The position numbers were made by a program, and so were the translations under genes. A stretch of 64,000 nucleotides of DNA, taken from Caballeronia fortuita (GTDB taxonomy: Bacteria; Pseudomonadota; Gammaproteobacteria; Burkholderiales; Burkholderiaceae). A model generated the notes under the pieces. It was not told where the DNA came from. It did no database searches and saw only the letters and a program-made list of their open reading frames with translations. Below are positions 8,645 to 17,638 of the stretch, piece by piece (position 1 is the first letter of the stretch; every line of letters starts with the position of its first letter). The stretch spans positions 186,001 to 250,000 of the forward strand of contig NZ_FCNX02000004.1 in assembly GCF_001544835.2 (NCBI RefSeq), given 5' to 3'.

Positions 8645-9988
8645 ATGTCCGACTATTCCCCGACGCACGGCGTCTTCTTCGACGAAGCGTTCGAAACGCT
8701 CGCATCCGGCGAGGTGCGCCGTCATCAGGACGCGCTGTGGGCATCGCACTGGCCGTATCTGCGCGCGATGTCGGCGTTCTACCGGACGAAGCTCGCGCAC
8801 TGGACCGGCCGCGACGACATCACGCTCGATACGCTGCAGGACATGCCCTTCACCGAGAAGGACGAGTTGCGCGTGAGTCAGGAAGGCGCGTCGCCGTACG
8901 GCGATTACGTCGCGTGCGCGGAGGCCGGCATCGCGCGGCTGCATCGCACGTCGGGCACGACCGGCCGTCCGCTGATTCTCGCCAACAGCGCGCGCGATGC
9001 CGAGGACATCGCCCGCGTCGGCGCGCGCTCGATGTGGGCGGCGGGCCTGCGTCCGGACGATCGCGTCGTGCATTGCCTGAACTACTGCATGTGGACGGGC
9101 GGCTTCACCGATCACACGATTCTCGAAGCGACGGGCGCGACGGTCGTGCCGTTCGGCGTCGGCAATACGCGGCTGCTGATCGATTCGATCGTGAACCTCG
9201 GCATCAACGCGATCTCGTGCACGCCGTCGTATCCCGCGCTGATCGAACAGGTGTTGCGCGAAACCGGCGGACCCGCGCCGCGCGATCTCGGGCTGAAGCT
9301 CGGCCTCTTCGGCGGCGAAGCGGGTCTCGACAATCCGGAACTGCGCGCCGCGATGGAAGAGAAGTGGGGCTTCAAGGTGCGCAACGCGAACTTCGGCCTC
9401 TCGGAAGTACTGAGCATTCTCGGCGGACAAACCGACTGGACGAACGATCTGCTCTATCACGCGGCGGATGTCGTGTTCGCGGAGATCGTCGATCCGCAGA
9501 CGCTCGCGCGCTTGCCGATCGAAGCGGGCACGACCGGCGAGCTCGTCTGCACGCATCTGCGCAAGCAATGCCAGCCGCTCGTGCGCTATCGGACGCGCGA
9601 CGTCGTCACAGTGACATCGACCGATCCCGGCCCGGACGGCCGCAGTGCGTGGCGCTTCCGCGTGACGGGCCGCACCGACGACATGTTCAACGTGCGCGGC
9701 ATCAACGTGTTTCCGGGCGCCGTGCGGCTCGCTGTAGAGGCGTTGCCGCAATGGGCGTCGGGCATGTTCCGAATCGTGCTGAAAGGGCCGGGCCCGTATG
9801 ACAGCATCGCGATGACCGTCGAGGCCGCGAACGGCTTGCCGGCCGAGCGCTGGCCGGATGCGGCATCGCGCATCGAAGCGGCGGTGCGCGAGCGTATCGG
9901 CGCGAGCGCGGCCGTGACGATGGTCCCGTTCGAACACTTTCCGCGCACCGAAGGCAAGACACGCTGGATCGACAAGGAGCCTGCATGA
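8645..9988 (+). CDS. Phenylacetate-CoA ligase-like AMP-forming acyl-CoA ligase
   Basis: Adenylate-forming ligase of 447 residues, PaaK type: an acid plus ATP and CoA give acyl-CoA. The P-loop LHRTSGTTGRP, the A-loop YRTRDVV and the C-terminal TGRTDDMFNVRGINVFPG are all present. Homologues activate phenylacetate, benzoate derivatives or anthranilate. AGGAG precedes the ATG. It lies between a thioesterase and an enoyl-CoA hydratase, so it most likely performs the entry activation of an aromatic or unsaturated acid. Specificity is unknown. Confidence 0.85.
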   Translation: MSDYSPTHGVFFDEAFETLASGEVRRHQDALWASHWPYLRAMSAFYRTKLAHWTGRDDITLDTLQDMPFTEKDELRVSQEGASPYGDYVACAEAGIARLHRTSGTTGRPLILANSARDAEDIARVGARSMWAAGLRPDDRVVHCLNYCMWTGGFTDHTILEATGATVVPFGVGNTRLLIDSIVNLGINAISCTPSYPALIEQVLRETGGPAPRDLGLKLGLFGGEAGLDNPELRAAMEEKWGFKVRNANFGLSEVLSILGGQTDWTNDLLYHAADVVFAEIVDPQTLARLPIEAGTTGELVCTHLRKQCQPLVRYRTRDVVTVTSTDPGPDGRSAWRFRVTGRTDDMFNVRGINVFPGAVRLAVEALPQWASGMFRIVLKGPGPYDSIAMTVEAANGLPAERWPDAASRIEAAVRERIGASAAVTMVPFEHFPRTEGKTRWIDKEPA

Positions 9989-10755
9989 GCTACGTGAAGA
10001 CACGCATGGATGGACCGGTTGGCATCGTGACGCTCGCGCGTCCCGAGCGCATGAACGCGATCGGCGGGCCGCTGCTCGACGATCTGCACGACGCGCTGCA
10101 ACGCGCGAACGACGACGCATCGTGCCGCGTGATCGTGCTGACCGGCGAAGGCCGCGCGTTCTGCGCCGGCGACGATCTCAAGGAGTTCGGCGAACAGAGC
10201 GCGAGCGAGGCGAGCATTCGCAGCCACATCGAACGCATACAGCGCATCACGCGAGATCTCATGTTCAACGCGAAGCCGGTCGTCGGCGCGGTGCACGGCT
10301 TCGCGGTCGGCGGCGGCTTCGAATGGATGCTCAATTGCGATGTCGTCGTGGCATCGGACGATCTCGTCGCGTTCTTTCCGGAGATGGAGTGGGGCCAGTT
10401 CGTCACCGGCGGCGTCACGCATCTGCTGCCGCAATCGGCCGGCCATCAACGCGCGATGGAGCTATGGCTGCTCGGCGAGCGGCAAAGCGCGCAAGCGTTG
10501 CTGTCGATGGGCCTCGTCAATCGCGTCGTGCCGCGCGAAGCGCTGCTCGATACGGCGATGGCGCTCGCATCGCGCATCGCGCAGCGTTCGCCGTCGTCGA
10601 TCGCGCGGCTCAAGCGGCTCGTGACGATGGACCTCACCGACACGCTCGCGCGCAGTCTCGACCTCGAATTCGCCGCGACGATCGAAGCCTTCGCGGACCC
10701 CGACGCGGCCGAGCGCGTGAAAGCCTTCGCCACGCGAAAGGAGCGCGCGCAATGA
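9985..10755 (+). CDS. Enoyl-CoA hydratase/isomerase family protein
   Basis: Crotonase-fold protein of 256 residues. The oxyanion-hole segments FCAGDDL and HGFAVGGGFEW are conserved. Both catalytic Glu positions of hydratases are kept (the Glu in GGGFEWMLNCD and the Glu in FFPEMEWG), so hydration of a double bond is the likely chemistry. The residues used by 4-chlorobenzoyl-CoA dehalogenases are not conserved. It overlaps the ligase stop by ATGA and the next gene in the same way. It would act on the CoA ester made by the ligase. Confidence 0.85.
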   Translation: MSYVKTRMDGPVGIVTLARPERMNAIGGPLLDDLHDALQRANDDASCRVIVLTGEGRAFCAGDDLKEFGEQSASEASIRSHIERIQRITRDLMFNAKPVVGAVHGFAVGGGFEWMLNCDVVVASDDLVAFFPEMEWGQFVTGGVTHLLPQSAGHQRAMELWLLGERQSAQALLSMGLVNRVVPREALLDTAMALASRIAQRSPSSIARLKRLVTMDLTDTLARSLDLEFAATIEAFADPDAAERVKAFATRKERAQ

Positions 10756-11471
10756 ACCCGAAAGCCCTGACGTTCGATTACTTCGGCACGCTCGTCGACG
10801 TGGATCGCGGCGGCACGCTCGGCATGGCGGAAGTGCTGCGGCGGCTGTCGGTCGAAACCGGCGAGTCCGCGTTCGATGTCTATCTCGACTGGGACATCCG
10901 CAACGTGCGGCTGTATCGCGGTCAAGCCTACACGCGTTATCGCGATGTCGCGCGCGAGGCGCTCGCCGCGATGCTCGATGCGCGCTGGCCCGGCGCGCGC
11001 CGCGGTCATGCGATGGACACGCTCACCGACGTGTTCCTCACGCATCTCGTCGAGGCGTCGCCGCCGCACGACGACGCCGCGCCGTTTCTCGACTGGGCCG
11101 CGTCGCGCTATCCGCTCATGCCGATCACCAACATGGATAGCGACCTGTGGCGCCGCACGCAGCTCACGCGCTACTTCGAGCACGTGACGACCGCGGAGAT
11201 GGCGCAGGCCTACAAGCCGTCGCAGGCGATCTTTTCGCTCGCGCTCGACCGCCTCGCGCTGAATGCGCGCGACGTGCTGCATTGCTCGCTCGCGAGCTGG
11301 GCGGATATCGATGGCGCGAAGCCGCTCGGCATGGCGGTCGCGTGGATCAATCGCGGCGGCGACACGCTCGGCACGTGGCAGCCGCGCCCGGATTTCGAGT
11401 TCGATACGCTGTCGCCGGTACGGGACGTTCTGGATGGTCTGTCATTCACAGCGACTGGGGAAACGATATGA
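10752..11471 (+). CDS. HAD superfamily hydrolase, 2-haloacid dehalogenase-like
   Basis: A 239-residue HAD protein. The nucleophile motif is FDYFGTLVD with Asp9. The second Asp of phosphatases is replaced by Phe, as in the D-x-Y-G-T motif of L-2-haloacid dehalogenases. Motif II is ITNMDSD, followed by the Lys in YKPS and a weak motif IV around SWADIDGAKPLG. It overlaps both neighbours by ATGA. Dehalogenase-type chemistry is therefore possible, but many such proteins have other or unknown substrates. Confidence 0.75.
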   Translation: MNPKALTFDYFGTLVDVDRGGTLGMAEVLRRLSVETGESAFDVYLDWDIRNVRLYRGQAYTRYRDVAREALAAMLDARWPGARRGHAMDTLTDVFLTHLVEASPPHDDAAPFLDWAASRYPLMPITNMDSDLWRRTQLTRYFEHVTTAEMAQAYKPSQAIFSLALDRLALNARDVLHCSLASWADIDGAKPLGMAVAWINRGGDTLGTWQPRPDFEFDTLSPVRDVLDGLSFTATGETI

Positions 11472-12601
11472 AACCGATGAAAACGGCGATGAGTTTCATC
11501 GCATGCGCGATGCTGCTATCGAATGTCGCGCACGCGCAGGAAGTGGTGAAGATCGGCGTGGCCGGTCCGCTCACGGGCAGCGCGGCGCAAAGCGGCAAGG
11601 ACGACGAACGCGGCGTGCGTCTCGCCATCGACGAGCTGAATGCGAAGGGCTTCACGATCGCGGGCAAGCCTGTGAAATTCGAACTCATCTCGATGGACGA
11701 TCAGGGCGATCCGAAAGTCGGCGTGAATGTTGCGCAAAAGCTCGTCGACGATGGCGTGGCGGCGGTCATCGGCCATTACAACTCGGGCGTGAGCATTCCG
11801 GCGGCGCGCATCTACAACGATGCGAAAGTCGTGATGATGACGGGCGCGTCGTCGAATCCGGACCTCACGCATCTCGGCTATCCGTATGTGTTTCGCCTCG
11901 CCACCAACGACAACGTGATGGGCGGGCGCATGGCGGTCTATGCTTCCAAGGTGCTGGGCGCGCAACGCGCCGCCGTGATCGACGACCGCACCGCGTACGG
12001 CACGGGCGTCGCGGACGTGTTCATCAAGACCGCGAAGAAGGAAGGCTTGCAGATCGTCGCGCGCGAATACAGCACCGACAAGGCGACCGACTTCAAGGCG
12101 ATTCTCACGCAGGTCAAGTCGCGCAATCCTCAGGTGGTGTTCTACGGCGGCTACTACGCGCAGGCCGCGACGCTCGCGCGGCAGATGGGCGAACTCGGCG
12201 TGAACGCGACGCTCGTGGGCGGCGACGGCATCTGTTCGCCGGAGTTCGACAAGCTCTCGGCGGGCGTAGCGGACAAGCGCATGTTCTGCGCGCAAGGCGG
12301 CGCGCCGCTCGACACGCTGCCCGACGGAAAGAACTTCCGCGCGAAGTTCAAGAGCGCATTCAGCGCCGATGTCGATACCTACGCGCCTGCGTTCTATGCG
12401 GCGACGCTCGTCGTCGCTGATGCGATGCGCAAAGCGGGATCGGCGAAACCCGAAGTGTTCGTGAAGGCGCTGCGCGAGCAGTCCTTCGATAGCATTCTCG
12501 GCCCCGTGAAGTTCGATGCGAACGGCGACTGGATCGATGCGCCCGTCACGGTGTATCGGCTGAACGGCGGCGCGCTCACGGCGATCGCGCAGAAGGACTG
12601 A
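11468..12601 (+). CDS. Periplasmic branched-chain amino acid-type ABC substrate-binding protein
   Basis: LivK-like binding protein of 377 residues. It has a Sec signal peptide ([17 protein letters not shown], cleavage after AHA near residue 23) and the family start [22 protein letters not shown]. Such proteins deliver amino acids or aromatic acids to a LivHMGF-type importer. No permease or ATPase gene is next to it, so it either works with a transporter encoded elsewhere or has a sensing role. It overlaps the HAD gene stop (ATGA) and is the last structural gene of the operon. Confidence 0.88.
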   Translation: MKPMKTAMSFIACAMLLSNVAHAQEVVKIGVAGPLTGSAAQSGKDDERGVRLAIDELNAKGFTIAGKPVKFELISMDDQGDPKVGVNVAQKLVDDGVAAVIGHYNSGVSIPAARIYNDAKVVMMTGASSNPDLTHLGYPYVFRLATNDNVMGGRMAVYASKVLGAQRAAVIDDRTAYGTGVADVFIKTAKKEGLQIVAREYSTDKATDFKAILTQVKSRNPQVVFYGGYYAQAATLARQMGELGVNATLVGGDGICSPEFDKLSAGVADKRMFCAQGGAPLDTLPDGKNFRAKFKSAFSADVDTYAPAFYAATLVVADAMRKAGSAKPEVFVKALREQSFDSILGPVKFDANGDWIDAPVTVYRLNGGALTAIAQKD

Positions 12602-12647
12602 ACGCGCCGTATCGTGCCATGCAGCATCGGGCAGCGGGATTTTGTCC

Positions 12648-12656
12648 TGCTATATT
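12648..12656 (+). promoter_or_regulatory. Possible extended -10 promoter of the sigma-54 activator gene
   Basis: TGCTATATT fits an extended -10 element (TGn then TATAnT-like) 34 bases before the ATG at 12690. There is no good -35, which extended -10 promoters can tolerate. Weak evidence. Confidence 0.3.
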
Positions 12657-12689
12657 CGAAGCCGTTGCCCGACCGTCACGCAGGTAGAC

Positions 12690-14510
12690 ATGGCCACCGT
12701 CGCGCTCGATCCCGATATCGCCACGCTGGAAAGCGCGCTCGCATCGTCGCGCTGGCGCGAAGCGCGCCGGCTCGCTGCGCGGGAAGCGAACGCGTGTGTC
12801 TTCACGCTGGATCGCAGCGGCCACGTGCTCGAAGGCCGCGCGCAAATCGGCGATGCCGCGCTCGATGCCTTCTTCGCGCGATGCCCTTCCGCGCGCCTCG
12901 CCGCGCTCGCGGAAGCGGCCACGGTTTCATCGGACGGACGCTGCGTGACGTTCGCGTTGCCGGACTTCGATGCAGCGATCGCGCAGGCATTCGCATTACG
13001 TGTCGACGCGCATGGCCGCCGCGTTTTTCTTGTCGCGTTGCGTTTGCACGATGCAGCGGAGAACGCCACGCCCGCGCCGTGGATCGCGCTGCTCGGCGCG
13101 ACGCTCGACGTGCTGCTGCACAGCGCGTTCGATCTTGCCGCGTACGACACGCTCGTCGAAGAACAGCGCGCGATCATCGATCATATCGGCGATGGCCTGA
13201 TGGTGATCGGCCAGGGCCATGTGTTGCGGCACGTCAATTCGGTTGCGGGACGCATACTCGGCATCGATCCGAAGACGAGTATCGGCAAGACGCTCAACGA
13301 GGTGATCGATTTCGAGCCTATCGTCGGGCCGATCTATCGGACGGGCGTGGGTTATGTGGATCGCGAACTCATCATCGATTCGCCCGCGCGGCATCTTCAT
13401 CTGCTCGATACCGCGATTCCGATCAAGAATCGATGCGGCGAAGTGGTGTCGGTGGTCAACACGTTTCGCGAGATGCGGCGCGTGCGCAAGATGGCGGGGC
13501 GCTACGCGGGCAATCATGCGCGCTTCACGTTCGACAGCGTGATCGGTTCGAGCGCGGCGCTCAAACGTGCGGTCGACTCCGCGAAGAAGGCGGCGCGCGG
13601 CGCATCGAACGTGTTGTTGTCGGGCGAGAGCGGTGTCGGCAAGGAAGTGTTCGCGCAGGCCATTCACAACGCGAGCGCGCGCGCCGCGCAGCCGTTCATC
13701 GCGATCAATTGCGCGGCGCTGCCGCACGCGCTGATAGAAAGCGAACTCTTCGGCCATGCGCCGGGCAGCTTCACCGGCGCGGCGCGCGAAGGGCGTCCTG
13801 GCAAGTTCGAATCGGCGGATGGCGGCACGGTGTTTCTCGATGAAATCTCGGAGCTGCCCATCGACGTGCAGGCGAAGCTTCTGCGCGTGTTGCAGGAGCG
13901 CGAGGTCACGCGTATCGGCGATACGCGCGGCATTCCCGTCGACGTGCGGATCATATGCGCGAGCAATCGCGATCTTGCATCGATGGTGCTCGCAAAGACG
14001 TTTCGCGAGGATCTCTACTATCGATGCAATGTGATCGAGATCACGATTGCGCCGCTGCGCGAGCGTCGAGAGGACATTCGCGCGATGGCCGCGTTCTTTC
14101 TCGATCGATACTGCACGCGCATGCACAAGCCTACGCCGGAGATCGCGGAACAGGCGTTGCGGCAACTCGAAGCGCACGACTGGCCGGGCAATGTGCGCGA
14201 GATCGAGAACCTCGTCGAGAAGATCGTCAATTTCAACGAAGGCGAGCGTATCGCGGATGTGTCGGCGCTTCTAGGCGCTGCATCGGTTGCGCCGGCGCGC
14301 GGTGAATCGGCGGGGCGCGGTGGCGAGCCGGTGTCGCTGAAGGAAGCGGAGCGCATCGCGATTCAGGCTGCGCTCGAAGCGAGCCGTTTCAACGTGACGC
14401 ATTGCGCGAAGTTGCTGCAGGTGTCGAAGCCCGCGCTTTACGCGAAGATGAAGCGGCACGGGATTCGGATCGAGCGGGGAATTCGGCAGGGGGCGGATAT
14501 CTTGGACTAG
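12690..14510 (+). CDS. Sigma-54-dependent transcriptional activator (PAS, AAA+, Fis-type HTH)
   Basis: Enhancer-binding protein of 606 residues. An N-terminal sensory region holds a PAS-like domain at about residues 160-270. The AAA+ domain follows, with Walker A GESGVGKE at 312-319 and a sigma-54 contact loop at 359-364 that reads GSFTGA instead of GAFTGA. Walker B is in GGTVFLDEI. The C-terminal helix-turn-helix is near [20 protein letters not shown]. There is no receiver domain, so it probably senses a ligand directly. Start at MATVALD, since the upstream in-frame ATG lacks a ribosome binding site. It directly follows the sigma-54 operon at 8166-12601, its most likely target. Confidence 0.88.
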   Translation: MATVALDPDIATLESALASSRWREARRLAAREANACVFTLDRSGHVLEGRAQIGDAALDAFFARCPSARLAALAEAATVSSDGRCVTFALPDFDAAIAQAFALRVDAHGRRVFLVALRLHDAAENATPAPWIALLGATLDVLLHSAFDLAAYDTLVEEQRAIIDHIGDGLMVIGQGHVLRHVNSVAGRILGIDPKTSIGKTLNEVIDFEPIVGPIYRTGVGYVDRELIIDSPARHLHLLDTAIPIKNRCGEVVSVVNTFREMRRVRKMAGRYAGNHARFTFDSVIGSSAALKRAVDSAKKAARGASNVLLSGESGVGKEVFAQAIHNASARAAQPFIAINCAALPHALIESELFGHAPGSFTGAAREGRPGKFESADGGTVFLDEISELPIDVQAKLLRVLQEREVTRIGDTRGIPVDVRIICASNRDLASMVLAKTFREDLYYRCNVIEITIAPLRERREDIRAMAAFFLDRYCTRMHKPTPEIAEQALRQLEAHDWPGNVREIENLVEKIVNFNEGERIADVSALLGAASVAPARGESAGRGGEPVSLKEAERIAIQAALEASRFNVTHCAKLLQVSKPALYAKMKRHGIRIERGIRQGADILD

Positions 14511-14663
14511 CTAATCGTCCTTCCGCATCGACAACACCTCATTGCTAAAAACAGCGCTTGACCCGAGCGCATCGCATGCCGGCGAATTCCGCCGCCGATG
14601 CCCGGATCGATTCACTCGCCGTCTCGCCGCGTCGGATCATGGAAGCGCTTTCCATCGCCGATG

Positions 14664-15212
14664 TCAGCCGTCCACTGGCGCGAGCGGCGTTTCGAGATTG
14701 AGTTGATAAAACGCCGCATCCAGCCAGCGGCCGAACTTGAAACCGGCTTGCGTGATCGTTCCCGAATGCGTGAAGCCCAGCCGCGTATGCAGGCGAATGC
14801 TGCCCGCGTTCGCCGCGTCCACGCAGCCGACGAGCACATGCACCTGCGCCTGTCTCGCACGCTCGATCAGTTCGCGCAACAAACGCTCGCCGAGCCCGAG
14901 TCCGCGGCAATCGCGATGCACGTAGACGCTGTGCTCCACCGTGTACTTGTAGGCGGGAAACGCGCGGAACGTGCCCCAGCTCGCGAAGCCGAGCAGCTTG
15001 CCCGACGCATCGACCGCGCCCACGACAGGACAGCCGCCCGCGCGCTTCGACGCGAACCATGTCGACATTGCCGATGCGGGGCGCGGCACGTAGTCGTACA
15101 GCGCCGTCGAATTGACGATGGCCTCGTTCAGAATGTCGAGGATGGCCGCCGCGTGCTCGGCCTCGTTGCAATCGATGAGCCGCACGTCGTCGCGGTCTTC
15201 GGTGGTGTTCAT
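14664..15212 (-). CDS. GNAT N-acetyltransferase, phosphinothricin acetyltransferase-like
   Basis: A 182-residue acetyl-CoA-dependent N-acetyltransferase. The acetyl-CoA loop is CRGLGLGERLL and the C-terminal segment is AGSIRLHTRLGFTHSGTI. The SVYVHRDCRGLGLG and LHxRLGF pattern resembles phosphinothricin or methionine sulfone/sulfoximine acetyltransferases. It lies 27 bp downstream of the XRE-cupin regulator on the same strand and is probably co-transcribed with it. The true substrate, perhaps a toxic amino acid analogue, is not evident. Confidence 0.8.
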   Translation of the reverse strand: MNTTEDRDDVRLIDCNEAEHAAAILDILNEAIVNSTALYDYVPRPASAMSTWFASKRAGGCPVVGAVDASGKLLGFASWGTFRAFPAYKYTVEHSVYVHRDCRGLGLGERLLRELIERARQAQVHVLVGCVDAANAGSIRLHTRLGFTHSGTITQAGFKFGRWLDAAFYQLNLETPLAPVDG

Positions 15213-15239
15213 ACGTTTTCCGTTCAGGCTGAAGATGAT

Positions 15240-15854
15240 TCAGGTTGCGGACGCGTCGCTGATCGCGAGGATGTAGCGCGCCGCCTTCGATGCAGGGTTG
15301 CTGAAGATGAGCGGCCGGTCGAGCCGCATCGCGAGGCAATCGCCTTGCTGGAGCGCATGGAGCACGTCGGCGATCACGATATCGATGCGTCCGCTCATTA
15401 CCCAGACCTGCTGATGCAGCGCCGAGTCGCGTCCGCCCGTTTCGTAAGCGACGCGCGCCCCCGGCGGAAAATCCACTTCGACCAGTTTGAACGGCGACGG
15501 CCAGCCAGGCGGCGACAAGTTCCGGCGCGTGTAGCCGGATTCCGGATCGCGCCATTTAAGCTGCTCGCGACGCCGCACGACAGGCTGCGCGCGCGCGTTG
15601 TCCTGCTCGCCGCCGAAGAGACTCGCGAGCGATACGCCGAGCCCCGCCGCCAGCTTGTCGAGCACGACGGCGGTCGGGCTGGCCGCGCCGCGCTCGATCA
15701 TCGATATCATCGAACGGCTCACGCCGCAGCGCGCCGCGAGCGCGTCGAGGGTATAGCCGCGCGCGGCGCGCAGCTCGCGCACGTACTCCGCGATGCGCGA
15801 GTTGATGTCGCTCTCGTTTCCATCGTCGGAAGAAGACTTGACGGTATCTAGCAT
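15240..15854 (-). CDS. XRE-family transcriptional regulator with C-terminal cupin domain
   Basis: A 204-residue regulator. The helix-turn-helix at about residues 20-75 contains YTLDALAARCGVSRSMISMIERG. A cupin fold occupies about residues 115-200 (FPPGARVAYE, QQVWVMSG). XRE-cupin regulators typically sense a small amine or amino acid and repress nearby genes. The start is the ATG at 15854. TTGACA lies about 38 bases upstream (near 15887-15892), but the -10 is poor. The neighbouring GNAT enzyme is its likely target. Confidence 0.85.
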   Translation of the reverse strand: MLDTVKSSSDDGNESDINSRIAEYVRELRAARGYTLDALAARCGVSRSMISMIERGAASPTAVVLDKLAAGLGVSLASLFGGEQDNARAQPVVRRREQLKWRDPESGYTRRNLSPPGWPSPFKLVEVDFPPGARVAYETGGRDSALHQQVWVMSGRIDIVIADVLHALQQGDCLAMRLDRPLIFSNPASKAARYILAISDASAT

Positions 15855-15899
15855 AATGGACTCAGTTTCCAATAAGCTGGACGTCGATGTCAAGCGAAA

Positions 15900-15931
15900 C
15901 GGGCTCCGCTGCACGAAGACAGCGGAGCCCG
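15900..15931 (-). terminator. Rho-independent-like terminator after glyA
   Basis: A 12 bp perfect stem (CGGGCTCCGCTG with CAGCGGAGCCCG) around an 8-base loop lies 27 bp after the glyA stop. A moderately T-rich stretch (GTTTCGCTT) follows on the minus strand. Confidence 0.7.
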
Positions 15932-15957
15932 TCGAAGGCGCTTGCGGTCGAGTCAGA

Positions 15958-17205
15958 TCAGCCGTACACGGGGAAACGCTTCGTCAGTTCGGCGACCTGT
16001 TGACGCACGCGTTCGAGATTGCCCGCGTCTTCGGGGCTTTCCAGCACATCGGCGATCAGGTTGCCGACGATCTCCGCTTCCTTCGTGCCGAAGCCTCGCG
16101 TAGTCATCGCGGGCGAGCCGAGACGCACGCCGCTCGTGACGAACGGCTTTTCCGGATCGTTCGGAATCGCGTTCTTGTTCACCGTGATGTGCGCCGCCCC
16201 GAGCGCGGCTTCCGCCGCCTTGCCGGTGATCTTCTTCGCACGCAGATCGACGAGCATCACATGGCTTTCCGTGCGGCCCGACACGATGCGCAGGCCGCGC
16301 TTCACCAGCGTTTCGGCGAGCACGCGCGCGTTGTCGACGACACGCTGCTGATACTCCTTGAACTCCGGCGACAGCGCTTCCTTGAACGCGACGGCCTTCG
16401 CGGCGATTACGTGCATGAGAGGACCGCCCTGAATGCCCGGGAAGATCGCGGAATTGATCTGCTTCTCGTATTCGGCTTTCATCAGGATCACGCCGCCGCG
16501 CGGGCCGCGCAGACTCTTGTGCGTGGTCGTCGTGACGAAGTCGGCGTGCGGCACAGGATTCGGATACACCCCCGCCGCAATCAGGCCGGCATAGTGCGCC
16601 ATGTCGACCATCAGATAGGCGCCGACGCTCTTCGCGATCTTCGCGAGCCGCTCGAAGTCGATCTTCAACGCAAACGCCGACGCGCCCGCGACGATCAGCT
16701 TCGGCTTGTGCTCGTTCGCAAGCTGCTCGGCCGCTTCGTAGTCGATGTCCTCGGATTCGTTCAGGCCGTAGCTCACGACGTTGAACCACTTGCCCGACAT
16801 GTTCACCGGCGAGCCGTGCGTGAGGTGGCCGCCTTCGGCGAGGCTCATGCCCATGATCGTGTCGCCCGGCTTGAGCATCGCGAAGAACACGCCCTGATTC
16901 GCCTGCGAGCCGGAATTCGGCTGCACGTTCGCGGCTTCGGCGCCAAAAAGCTGCTTCACGCGGTCGATAGCAAGCTGCTCGACGACGTCGACATACTCGC
17001 AACCGCCGTAATAGCGCTTGCCGGGATAGCCTTCCGCGTACTTGTTGGTGAGTTGCGAGCCTTGCGCGGCCATCACTGCGGGGCTCGTGTAGTTTTCCGA
17101 CGCGATCAGTTCGATGTGATCTTCCTGACGCCGGTTTTCATCCGTGATAGCCGCCCAGAGTTCCGGATCGACGTTTTCAACGGTGCTGGCTGCGCGATTG
17201 AACAT
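15958..17205 (-). CDS. glyA: Serine hydroxymethyltransferase
   Basis: PLP enzyme that interconverts serine and glycine with tetrahydrofolate. It has 415 residues, the family norm. The start [13 protein letters not shown] is chosen over an upstream in-frame ATG because it matches the usual N-terminus. The PLP lysine lies in [29 protein letters not shown] and [10 protein letters not shown] are conserved folate and active-site segments. Burkholderiaceae often carry a second copy besides the core glyA, and this one is in an accessory region. It is divergent from the guanidine operon, and a glycine or one-carbon role linked to the creatine/sarcosine genes is possible but unproven. Confidence 0.95.
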   Translation of the reverse strand: MFNRAASTVENVDPELWAAITDENRRQEDHIELIASENYTSPAVMAAQGSQLTNKYAEGYPGKRYYGGCEYVDVVEQLAIDRVKQLFGAEAANVQPNSGSQANQGVFFAMLKPGDTIMGMSLAEGGHLTHGSPVNMSGKWFNVVSYGLNESEDIDYEAAEQLANEHKPKLIVAGASAFALKIDFERLAKIAKSVGAYLMVDMAHYAGLIAAGVYPNPVPHADFVTTTTHKSLRGPRGGVILMKAEYEKQINSAIFPGIQGGPLMHVIAAKAVAFKEALSPEFKEYQQRVVDNARVLAETLVKRGLRIVSGRTESHVMLVDLRAKKITGKAAEAALGAAHITVNKNAIPNDPEKPFVTSGVRLGSPAMTTRGFGTKEAEIVGNLIADVLESPEDAGNLERVRQQVAELTKRFPVYG

Positions 17206-17322
17206 GATGGTTACCCAGTTGTAGAGAGAAGCGGGTTGGCGCGGGAACGCGTGACTGTCCCGTATTCCATCGAAAGCCGGCGTCGCAGGATAGAAGAATT
17301 TCGACATTGCGCTGGAACGCGG

Positions 17323-17337
17323 GCACCCGTCTGGTGC
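17323..17337 (+). promoter_or_regulatory. NtrC-type binding site
   Basis: GCACC, five bases, GGTGC is a perfect match to the core of the NtrC consensus dyad. It lies about 87 bp upstream of the sigma-54 promoter at 17424, a standard enhancer distance. It implies activation under nitrogen limitation. Confidence 0.7.
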
Positions 17338-17423
17338 GCGCGTGCGTGCGCGTGTCGATGAGCGCGCGCCGCTTCAGTGCATGAATACGGCCGCAACGCG
17401 CCGCAGCCCCGTCAGTTCAACGT

Positions 17424-17439
17424 TGGCACGCTTATCGCA
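17424..17439 (+). promoter_or_regulatory. Sigma-54 promoter of the guanidine operon
   Basis: TGGCACGCTTATCGCA matches the sigma-54 consensus at all but one position of the -12 element. GG at 17425-17426 and GC at 17437-17438 are exactly 10 bases apart. Transcription would start near 17450, just before the riboswitch at 17482. Confidence 0.8.
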
Positions 17440-17481
17440 TAAAGTGCTGCGGGAGTGGCAGTCACAATCTGGCAAATGGAC

Positions 17482-17580
17482 GACTAGGGTTCCGGTCCGC
17501 ATCGACGTCGATGCGCGACGCTGGTCCGAGAGTTGTCGACCTCGAACGAGGTTACACGGCGGGACAAAAGCCCGGGAGAG
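17482..17580 (+). promoter_or_regulatory. Guanidine-I (ykkC class) riboswitch
   Basis: The highly conserved ykkC blocks appear in order: CTAGGGTTCCGG from 17484, CTGGTCCGAGAG at 17521-17532, a variable hairpin ACCTCG/CGAGGT at 17539-17552, ACACGGC from 17554, and GGGACAAAAGCCCGGGAGA at 17561-17579. This aptamer class binds guanidinium and turns on downstream genes. It lies 59 bases before the ATG of the transporter binding protein. No terminator hairpin with a T-run follows, so control may act at translation. Confidence 0.93.
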
Positions 17581-17638
17581 AACGCGATGCGTCGCGCCGC
17601 TCCTGCCGTCGATAACCGTTTACCGCGAGGTCAATCTC

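Noticed and set aside
9985..10755. Reading the ligase/crotonase/thioesterase trio as a 4-chlorobenzoate dehalogenation pathway (fcbABC).
   Set aside because: The crotonase-family protein lacks the Asp and Trp of 4-chlorobenzoyl-CoA dehalogenase and keeps both hydratase Glu residues.
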